Assembly (NCBI RefSeq): GCF_036014215.1
Contig: NZ_CP107921.1
Coordinates: 6,941,501 to 7,005,500, forward strand
Length of the DNA stretch: 64,000 nt
Source: Streptomyces sp. NBC_00440
GTDB lineage: Bacteria > Actinomycetota > Actinomycetes > Streptomycetales > Streptomycetaceae
Direction: 5' to 3'
Part shown: positions 58,104 through 64,000 of the stretch, one piece after another
Layout: every line of letters starts with the position of its first letter
How positions within the stretch are numbered: position 1 is the first letter of the stretch
Program-made: the position numbers and the translations under genes
Notes under the pieces: generated by a model
What the model was told of the DNA's origin: nothing
Databases searched by the model: none
The model's input: only the letters and a program-made list of their open reading frames with translations

Positions 58104-59498
58104 TCAGACGTTCCGGCCGGCGGCGGTCTGCTCCGCGGGGGTGCTGCGGAACAGGTTGATGGCGTCGACGTGCTGCGCACGCAGCTCCGGGTCGCGCACC
58201 CCGAGCCCCTCGGCGGGCGCCAGCGCCAGGACGCCGACCTTGCCCTGGTGCAGGTTGCGGTGCACGTCGTACGCGGCCTGGCCGGTGTCGTCGAGCGAGT
58301 ACACCTTCGACAGGGTGGGGTGGATCTTGCCCTTGGCGATCAGCCGGTTGGCCTCCCAGGCCTCGCGGTAGTTGGCGAAGTGGGAGCCGATGATCCGCTT
58401 CAGTGACATCCACAGATAGCGGTTGTCGTACTCGTGGGTGTACCCCGAGGTCGAGGCACAGGTGACGATCGTGCCGCCCTTGCGCGTGACGTACACCGAC
58501 GCACCGAACGTCTCGCGGCCCGGGTGCTCGAAGACGATGTCCACGTCCTCGCCGCCGGTCAGTTCGCGGATGCGCTTGCCGAACCGCTTCCACTCGCGCG
58601 GGTCCTGGTGGTGCTCGTCCTTCCAGAACTTGTAGTCCTCTGCGTTGCGGTCGATGATCGCCTCGGCGCCCATCCGGCGGCAGATGTCCGCCTTCTGGTC
58701 GCTGGAGACGACACAGACCGGGTTGGCGCCGCCGGCCAGCGCGAACTGGGTGGCATAGCTGCCGAGTCCGCCGCTGGCACCCCAGATCAGCACGTTGTCG
58801 CCCTGCTTCATCCCGGCGCCGTTGCGGGAGACCAGCTGGCGGTACGCGGTGGAGTTGACCAGGCCGGGGGCCGCGGCCTCCTCCCAGCTGAGGTGGCCGG
58901 GCTTGGGCATCAGCTGGTTGGACTTGACGAGGGCGATCTCCGCCAGGCCGCCGAAGTTGGTCTCGAAGCCCCAGATGCGCTGCTCGGGGTCGAGCATCGT
59001 GTCGTTGTGGCCGTCGGAGCTCTCCAGCTCCACCGACAGGCAGTGCGCGACGACTTCGTCGCCCGGCTGCCAGGCGTTGACCCCGGGTCCGGTCCGCAGC
59101 ACGACGCCCGCGAGGTCGGAGCCGATGACGTGGTACGGCAGGTCGTGGCGCTTGGTGAGCTCGCTGAGCCTGCCGTACCGCTCCAGGAAGGAGAACGTCG
59201 AGACGGGCTCGAAGATCGAGGTCCAGACGGAGTTGTAATTCACCGAGCTGGCCATGACGGCCACCAAGGCCTCGCCAGGGCCGAGTTCGGGCACCGGCAC
59301 GTCCTCGACATGGAGGGACTTGCGCGGGTCCTTGTCGCGGCTTTCGAGGCCGGCGAACATCTCCGCCTCGTCCTTGTGCACGGTCACCGCGCGGTACGAA
59401 TCGGGGAGTGCCAGGGCGGCGAAGTCGGCCGCCGTGGCAGCGCTGGATCCGCTTGCTGTGTCGGTCCGCGACTGGATCGCGTCCAGGATTTCCTTCAC
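58104..59498 (-). CDS. ccrA: Crotonyl-CoA carboxylase/reductase
   Basis: 464 residues from GTG 59498, with GGAGG 8 nt upstream. MDR-type zinc-independent fold. NADPH site WGASGGLGSYATQFALAGG; CO2/substrate region NFGGLAEIALVKSNQ and FEHPGRETFGASVYVTRKGG. It reductively carboxylates crotonyl-CoA to ethylmalonyl-CoA, the key entry to the pathway and a supplier of extender units for polyketides. First gene of the operon running to 53356; its 388-bp leader has palindromes at 59659 and 59734. Confidence 0.94.
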   Translation of the reverse strand: MKEILDAIQSRTDTASGSSAATAADFAALALPDSYRAVTVHKDEAEMFAGLESRDKDPRKSLHVEDVPVPELGPGEALVAVMASSVNYNSVWTSIFEPVSTFSFLERYGRLSELTKRHDLPYHVIGSDLAGVVLRTGPGVNAWQPGDEVVAHCLSVELESSDGHNDTMLDPEQRIWGFETNFGGLAEIALVKSNQLMPKPGHLSWEEAAAPGLVNSTAYRQLVSRNGAGMKQGDNVLIWGASGGLGSYATQFALAGGANPVCVVSSDQKADICRRMGAEAIIDRNAEDYKFWKDEHHQDPREWKRFGKRIRELTGGEDVDIVFEHPGRETFGASVYVTRKGGTIVTCASTSGYTHEYDNRYLWMSLKRIIGSHFANYREAWEANRLIAKGKIHPTLSKVYSLDDTGQAAYDVHRNLHQGKVGVLALAPAEGLGVRDPELRAQHVDAINLFRSTPAEQTAAGRNV

Positions 59499-59886
59499 GG
59501 TGCTGCCTCCGGCGAAGCGTGTTGGGGGAGTTGGTCGGGGGTGAGCCCCGCGGGAGGCGGGGCTGCTGCTGTGGAGGTGTGCCGTCGGTTCGGCGTGAGT
59601 GGAGCGGCGGCGCTCTGGTGGGGCGCTGAAGGTGCCTGTGACGCAGGCGTCCGGGCGCGTGAACACGTGGTTCACGGGGACAGCCGGCATACGAAGGTCG
59701 CTGTACGCCGGCCGCCCGGACACCTTCAACGTATGGCACCCCGTGCCAAGCCGCAAGACACTGAGTGCCAACAAATTCTCTCAGTTGTCACCCCCGGGCC
59801 ACGGATGAGCAGAAAACCCGGAACGGCCGCCCCCGGAGGGACGGCCGTCGCGATGCAGATCGGTCAGATACTGGTCGGTTCTGTGC
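59499..59886. other. Leader region between tetR and ccrA
   Basis: 388 bp without a gene. It contains the palindromes at 59659-59675 and 59734-59748 described separately. The promoter of the ccr operon must lie here; I see no unambiguous -35/-10 pair. Confidence 0.5.
59659..59675. promoter_or_regulatory. Palindrome upstream of ccrA, candidate TetR operator
   Basis: GTGAAC-ACGTG-GTTCAC, perfect 6-bp arms, about 160 bp upstream of ccrA. A second perfect palindrome, TGGCAC-CCC-GTGCCA, lies at 59734-59748. The TetR gene ends 139 bp beyond the latter, so self-neighbouring regulation of the operon is plausible. Confidence 0.45.
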
Positions 59887-60702
59887 TCAGCGCTTCCTCA
59901 GCGCCTGCTCGATGGTGCGCATGACTTCGTCGAGCGGGGCATCGGTACGCGCCACCGTCACCAGCACCTCACCACTGCTCCGCACGGTCGCGGCCGGGGG
60001 GCGCTCGGCGGTGCGGCCGGCGCCTATCCCGGTACCGAAGGTGTCCCGGACGATGGCGAAGGCGTGGTCGAGCCTGGCCTCCACGTCGCCCTGGCCGCCG
60101 GCCCGCAGCCAGCGGCGCAGTACGTGGTTGTGTGCGGTGACCACGGCGGACGCCGCCACCTCGGCCAGCAGCGGGTCGTCGTTGCCGTCGTGCTGCTCGT
60201 GCTCGTCGAAGTGGCCCAGCAGATAGCGGGTGAACAGCCGCTCGTAGCGGGCCACCGAGGCGATCTCGGCCTCCCGCAGCGTGGGCACCTCACGGGTCAG
60301 TTTGTACCGCGCCACCGAGACCACCGGCGACGCCGCGTACATCCGCATGACCTCCTTGATGCCCCGGCACACGGTGTCGAGCGGATGCTCGTGCGGCGGC
60401 GCCGCGTTCAGCACCGCCTCGGCCCGCACCAGTGTGTCGTCGTGGTCCGGGAAGATCGCCTCTTCCTTGGAGCGGAAGTGCCGGAAGAAGGTCCGGCGGG
60501 CGACCCCGGCCTGCGCCGCGATCTCGTCGACGGTCGTCGCCTCGTACCCTTTGGCAGCGAAGAGCTCCATCGCCGCCGAAGCCAGTTCGCGGCGCATTTT
60601 GAGGCGCTGGGCGGCCGCGCGGCTGCCTGCGGCACTCTCAGGGGCGTCTGACGACGCCTTCTTGCGGACAGGCCGTCGGACGGGGCCGGTGAGCTCGGGC
60701 AT
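59887..60702 (-). CDS. TetR-family regulator of the ccr operon (putative)
   Basis: 271 residues from ATG 60702 (ATG 60720 also in frame). The helix-turn-helix lies at about 38-85 (AAMELFAAKGYEATTVDEIA, AGVARRTFFRHFRSKEEAIF). The helical ligand domain follows, with FTRYLLGHFDEHEQHDGNDD, then a less structured tail. It stands between the 3-hydroxyacyl-CoA dehydrogenase gene and ccrA, all on one strand. Likely ligand: a CoA ester of the pathway; this is positional inference. Confidence 0.85.
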   Translation of the reverse strand: MPELTGPVRRPVRKKASSDAPESAAGSRAAAQRLKMRRELASAAMELFAAKGYEATTVDEIAAQAGVARRTFFRHFRSKEEAIFPDHDDTLVRAEAVLNAAPPHEHPLDTVCRGIKEVMRMYAASPVVSVARYKLTREVPTLREAEIASVARYERLFTRYLLGHFDEHEQHDGNDDPLLAEVAASAVVTAHNHVLRRWLRAGGQGDVEARLDHAFAIVRDTFGTGIGAGRTAERPPAATVRSSGEVLVTVARTDAPLDEVMRTIEQALRKR

Positions 60703-60793
60703 GGTCCGAACGTACTGCATCGGACCTGCGGAACGTGTTTGCGGGGGCGGGCCGCCGCCCGGTTCCAGCAGCCCGCCCCAGTCGCCCGGCGGA

Positions 60794-62575
60794 TCAGCGA
60801 CGGGCATACTCACGGAAACCGCGCCCGGTCTTGCGGCCGAGACAGCCCGCCGCCACCAGGTGTTCGAGCAGCGGCGCGGGGGCGAGACCCGGGTCGCGGA
60901 ACTCGCGGTGCAGCACCCGCTCGATGGCGAGCGAGACATCCAGGCCGACCACGTCCAGGAGCTCGAAGGGGCCCATCGGATAGCCGCCGCCCAGCTTCAT
61001 CGCCGCGTCGATGTCGTCGAGCGTCGCGTAGTGCTCCTGGACCATCTTGACCGCGTTGTTGAGGTACGGGAACAGCAGCGCGTTCACGATGAATCCGGCA
61101 CGGTCGCCGCAGTCCACCGGGTGCTTGCGCACCTTCGTGCAGACCTCGCGGGCCGTGGCGTGGACGTCGTCGGCGGTGAGGACGGTACGGACCACCTCGA
61201 CCAGCTTCATCGCCGGGGCCGGGTTGAAGAAGTGCATCCCGACGACGTCCTGCGGGCGCGAGGTGGCGCGGGCGCACGCGATGACCGGGAGCGACGAGGT
61301 GGTGGTGGCGAGCACCGCGCCCTGCTTGCAGACCTTGTCGAGCATCTCGAAGAGCTGCTGCTTGACCTCCAGGTCCTCGGCGACCGCCTCGACGGCCAGA
61401 TCCACCCCGGCGAACGCGTCGAGCGAACCGGCCGGGGCGATCCTGGCCAGCGCCTCGTCACGGGCCGCCGCGGTCATCCGCCCCTTGTCGACGGAGCGGG
61501 CGAGCGACTTGGCGACACGGGCCTTCGCGGCGTCGGCCTTCTCCGGGCTGCGGGCGGCGAGCACCACGTCGTAACCGGCCTTGGCGAAGACCTCGGCGAT
61601 GCCCGATGCCATCGTCCCCGAGCCCGCGACGCCCACCGATGTGACGGGCCTGGCCGCGGCGAGCTGCGCACTGTCGAGCGGAGTGAGGGCGTCCCGCACC
61701 ACGTCGGCGCTGCCCGGCTCCTGGTACGTGTAGAAGCCGCGGCCCGACTTGCGGCCGGTCAGCCCGGCGTTGCTGAGCTGCTTGAGGATCGGGGCGGGCG
61801 CGTGCAGCCGGTCCCGGGACGCGGAGTACATCGCCTCCAGGACGGTGCGCGCGGTGTCGATGCCGATCAGGTCGAGCAGCGCGAGCGGGCCCATCGGCAG
61901 CCCGCAGCCGAGCCGCATCGCCGCGTCGATGTCCTCGCGGGACGCGTACTTGGCCTCGTACATCGCCGCTGCCTGGTTGAGATAGCCGAACAGCAGCCCG
62001 TCAGCGACAAAACCGGGGCGGTCGCCGACCGCGACGGGCTCCTTGCCGAGCTCGCGGGCGAGGTCGGTGACGGCTTCGACGGCCGTCGGAGCGGTCAGCA
62101 CCGATGAGACCACCTCGACCAGCTTCATCGCCGGCGCCGGATTGAAGAAGTGCAGGCCCAGGACGCGCTCGGGGTGCGAGGTGTCGGCGGCGAGCCGGGT
62201 CACGGACAGGGCGTTGGTGCCGGTGGCCAGGACCGCGGTGGGGCGCACGATCCCGTCCAGGGCGCGGAGGACCTGCTGCTTCGTCTCGTACGACTCCGGC
62301 ACGACCTCGATCACCAGGTCGGCGTCGGCCGCGGCCTGGAGGTCGGAGAAGGTGCGGAACCGGGCGAGGACGTCCAGCCGCTCCTGATCGGTGAGGCGCT
62401 CCCGCTGCACGGCGCGGGCGGTGGAGGCTTCCAGTGCCGCCACGGCGCGGGCCGCGGCGTCGGGGCTGACGTCGATTCCGATGACCTCGCGACCGCCGCG
62501 GGTCAGGACCTCGGCGATGCCGGTGCCCATGGTGCCGAGGCCGACCACGGCGATGGTGTGGAGAGGGATGTCCAT
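60794..62575 (-). CDS. Duplicated 3-hydroxyacyl-CoA (3-hydroxybutyryl-CoA) dehydrogenase
   Basis: 593 residues made of two full dehydrogenase modules. Module 1 (1-290): VVGLGTMGTGIAEVLTRGG, LGLHFFNPAPAMKLVEVVSS, GFVADGLLFGYLNQAA. Module 2 (310-593): GVAGSGTMASGIAEVFAKAG, VGMHFFNPAPAMKLVEVVRT, GFIVNALLFPYLNNAV. Normal bacterial Hbd has one (about 285 residues). Both keep the NAD fingerprint and the catalytic His, so both may be active. It interconverts acetoacetyl-CoA and 3-hydroxybutyryl-CoA, feeding crotonyl-CoA to Ccr. Start ATG 62575. Confidence 0.9.
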   Translation of the reverse strand: MDIPLHTIAVVGLGTMGTGIAEVLTRGGREVIGIDVSPDAAARAVAALEASTARAVQRERLTDQERLDVLARFRTFSDLQAAADADLVIEVVPESYETKQQVLRALDGIVRPTAVLATGTNALSVTRLAADTSHPERVLGLHFFNPAPAMKLVEVVSSVLTAPTAVEAVTDLARELGKEPVAVGDRPGFVADGLLFGYLNQAAAMYEAKYASREDIDAAMRLGCGLPMGPLALLDLIGIDTARTVLEAMYSASRDRLHAPAPILKQLSNAGLTGRKSGRGFYTYQEPGSADVVRDALTPLDSAQLAAARPVTSVGVAGSGTMASGIAEVFAKAGYDVVLAARSPEKADAAKARVAKSLARSVDKGRMTAAARDEALARIAPAGSLDAFAGVDLAVEAVAEDLEVKQQLFEMLDKVCKQGAVLATTTSSLPVIACARATSRPQDVVGMHFFNPAPAMKLVEVVRTVLTADDVHATAREVCTKVRKHPVDCGDRAGFIVNALLFPYLNNAVKMVQEHYATLDDIDAAMKLGGGYPMGPFELLDVVGLDVSLAIERVLHREFRDPGLAPAPLLEHLVAAGCLGRKTGRGFREYARR

Positions 62576-63016
62576 CAGGGGACTCCAGGGATGAGTGACG
62601 ACTGAGGGGTGCACGCGGTGCCCGGCCGTACCAGCGGTACACCGGGGGCGTGCGTGAGGTGTCGTGAGAGGGGCCGACGGACCCGGTCCCGGGGCCACGT
62701 CGTACAGAAGTGCTGAACCGACAGACACTCGTGGCGGCTGCGTCACCAGGCCGCGCTGAGGTGGAACGAGCGGGAGGGTGTCCCGCTCACTTGAGACTAA
62801 CCGGTGAGTAACGAGCGCGCCATCCCTGGAGCGCTGTGATCTGGATCGCTGCTGCGCCGTTGGATCGCCGCGGCGCCGGCGGCCGGGGGTACGACGCGGC
62901 CGGGGTACGACGCCGCCGGGGCCGGCACACGGTGGTGCCGGCCCGGTGAGAGGTGAGAGGTGAGAGGTGAGAGGGGTGAGGTGCGAGGTGAGGCGGGTGA
63001 GCTGTGCGGCAGGGCG
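62576..63016. other. Gene-free stretch of 441 bp
   Basis: Between two genes on the minus strand. Only the 7-bp tandem repeat at 62945-62972 stands out. The promoter of the 3-hydroxyacyl-CoA dehydrogenase gene must be in the left half. Confidence 0.4.
62945..62972. repeat. Four exact copies of a 7-bp unit
   Basis: GGTGAGA repeated four times, followed by degenerate GGTGAGG copies to about 63000. Located 44 bp beyond the stop of the SDR gene. Simple-sequence DNA. Confidence 0.6.
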
Positions 63017-63811
63017 TCAGACGGGCGTGACGTACGCGCCCGCGATCCCGCCGTCGACCAGGAACTCGGCGGCGTTGACGAAGGAGGAGTCGTCGCTGGC
63101 GAGGAAGGCGACGGCGGACGCGATCTCCTCGGGCTCGGCGAACCGGCCGACGGGGACGTGCACCAGCCGGCGCTCGGCGAGCGCCGGATCGTCGGCGAAC
63201 AGCTTCTTCAGGAGCGGGGTGTTCACCGGACCCGGGCACAGGGCGTTGACCCGGATGCCCTCGCGGGCGAACTGCACGCCCAGTTCGCGCGACATGGAGA
63301 GCACGCCGCCCTTGGATGCGGAGTAGCTGATCTGGGAGGTGGCGGCACCCATCACGGCCACGAAGGACGCGGTGTTGATGATGGAGCCGCGGCGCTGGTC
63401 CCGCATATAGGGCAGGGCGTGCTTGCAGCAGAGGTAGACCGAGGTGAGGTTGACCTCCTGCACGCGCTTCCAGGCGTCCAGTTCCGTGGTGAGGATCGAG
63501 TTGTCGTCGGGCGGCGAGATACCGGCGTTGTTGAAGGCGATGTCGACCGAGCCGTAGGTGTCGAAGGCGGTCCTGTAGAGCGCCTCGACCTGGTCGGATT
63601 CGACCACGTCCACCTGGACGAAGAGGCCGCCGACCTCGGCGGCGGCGGCCTTGCCCGCCTTGTCGTCGATGTCGGCGCAGACGACGTTGGCGCCTTCGGA
63701 TGCCAGCCTGCGGGCGGTGGCGAGCCCGATGCCGCTGGCGGCTCCGGTGATCACTGCGGTGCGGCCCACCAGCCGGCGGCACACGGGGCTCTGGTCGGTC
63801 ACTTCAGTCAC
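63017..63811 (-). CDS. Short-chain dehydrogenase/reductase (3-oxoacyl reductase-like)
   Basis: 264 residues from GTG 63811, one base after the upstream stop and with AAGGGG before it. Classical SDR: NAD(P) motif TGAASGIGLATARRLASEG, NNAG, and the S-Y-K triad in NTASFVAVMGAATSQISYSA then SKGG. Substrate unknown. Coupled to an aldehyde dehydrogenase gene, which suggests consecutive oxidation of an alcohol or amino alcohol; such pairs also occur in polyamine breakdown in Streptomyces, but nothing else here proves it. Confidence 0.85.
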   Translation of the reverse strand: MTEVTDQSPVCRRLVGRTAVITGAASGIGLATARRLASEGANVVCADIDDKAGKAAAAEVGGLFVQVDVVESDQVEALYRTAFDTYGSVDIAFNNAGISPPDDNSILTTELDAWKRVQEVNLTSVYLCCKHALPYMRDQRRGSIINTASFVAVMGAATSQISYSASKGGVLSMSRELGVQFAREGIRVNALCPGPVNTPLLKKLFADDPALAERRLVHVPVGRFAEPEEIASAVAFLASDDSSFVNAAEFLVDGGIAGAYVTPV

Positions 63812-63812
63812 T

Positions 63813-64000
63813 TCAGTACCCCTTGGCTGCGATGAAGACGTTCTTGGTCTCGGTGAAGGCGGACAGTGCGTCCGGACCCAGCTCACGGCCGAGTCCGGAC
63901 TGTTTGAATCCCCCGAAGGGGGTCGAATAGCGCACGCTGCTGTGGGAGTTGACGGAGAGGTTGCCGGCCGCGACAGCGCGCGAGACGCGCAGCGCCCGGC
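63813..64000 (-). CDS. Aldehyde dehydrogenase, C-terminal end (cut by window edge)
   Basis: Only the last 62 residues are in the window: AAGNLSVNSHSSVRYSTPFG, GFKQSGLGRELG and FTETKNVFIAAKGY. This is the typical end of NAD(P)-dependent aldehyde dehydrogenases (N-S-H-S/F-G-G-x-K-x-S-G-x-G-R-E). It is the upstream member of a pair with the SDR gene; 1 bp separates stop and start. Confidence 0.85.
   Translation of the reverse strand, partial: RALRVSRAVAAGNLSVNSHSSVRYSTPFGGFKQSGLGRELGPDALSAFTETKNVFIAAKGY

Noticed and set aside
54247..58406. Long plus-strand frames of 609 and 835 codons
   Set aside because: Antisense to the ccr operon genes; Val/Asp/Gly/Arg-rich shadows without motifs.

Overview
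The window looks like a stretch of chromosome from a Streptomyces-type actinomycete. Base composition is very GC-rich, many genes use GTG or TTG starts, neighbouring genes often overlap by 4 bp (ATGA/GTGA), and the gene content is typical of the genus: crotonyl-CoA carboxylase/reductase with MeaA, F420-type luciferase-like oxidoreductases, a fused PcaL, and an Ada/AlkA fusion. I see no rRNA, tRNA or CRISPR array. This is judged from sequence and remembered family features only; no database search was run.

0-10.4 kb is patchy. It holds a membrane-anchored esterase cut by the window edge, a Tat-exported small protein with a DUF4331 protein, and an ECF sigma factor with a C-terminal zinc motif. 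It also holds scars: an IS5-type and an IS701-type transposase remnant, a broken tyrosine integrase, and the C-terminal stump of an S15 peptidase. Between the scars are pcaL, an MBL-fold hydrolase, xth and a DUF6278 gene.

10.4-26.8 kb: a secreted gamma-glutamyltransferase, a divergent map/XRE pair, and a reductive pyrimidine (hydantoin) catabolic operon (ureidopropionase-type amidohydrolase, aminotransferase, dihydropyrimidinase) carrying a 157-bp palindromic mobile-element-like repeat inside it. Accessory genes (cyclase-family hydrolase, NTF2-like protein, F420-type oxidoreductase) follow, then lipoate ligase. Two membrane-protein units (a COG4705 protein and a dedA-PAP2-PAP2 operon) carry matching GTCTAC-N6-GTAGAC palindromes upstream.

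27-33 kb is a redox and stress block: a ferric-reductase-like membrane flavoprotein with an FMN-binding protein, and separately ApbE (the flavin transferase that modifies such proteins) with a DUF2231 membrane protein. Both promoters share 11-bp-spaced direct repeats of the kind OmpR-type regulators bind. Between them lie a DUF1876 gene, a shortened CBS-BON protein, a universal stress protein and a kinase-like remnant.

36.2-45.3 kb is the most interesting part: a GntR-controlled catabolic cluster of four transcription units. It contains a luciferase-like flavin monooxygenase, flavin reductase, isochorismatase-fold hydrolase, two DUF1185 proteins, an alpha/beta hydrolase, an aldehyde dehydrogenase, a SnoaL-like protein and an NCS1 permease. 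The part list resembles the Rut pyrimidine ring-opening pathway, but with different members, so it probably degrades some N-heterocycle. All four promoters carry variants of one CTTG-CAT-CAAG operator.

45.3-51.7 kb holds a nucleotidyltransferase, a phytoene-desaturase-like flavoprotein, the alkylation repair pair alkA/ogt, glycerate kinase and a MarR regulator, closed by strong terminators. 51.7-62.6 kb carries pssA-psd and the ethylmalonyl-CoA pathway operon (ccr, meaA, CitE-like lyase, MaoC hydratase, acyl-CoA dehydrogenase) with a TetR regulator and a duplicated 3-hydroxyacyl-CoA dehydrogenase. The window ends in an SDR gene and the end of an aldehyde dehydrogenase gene.
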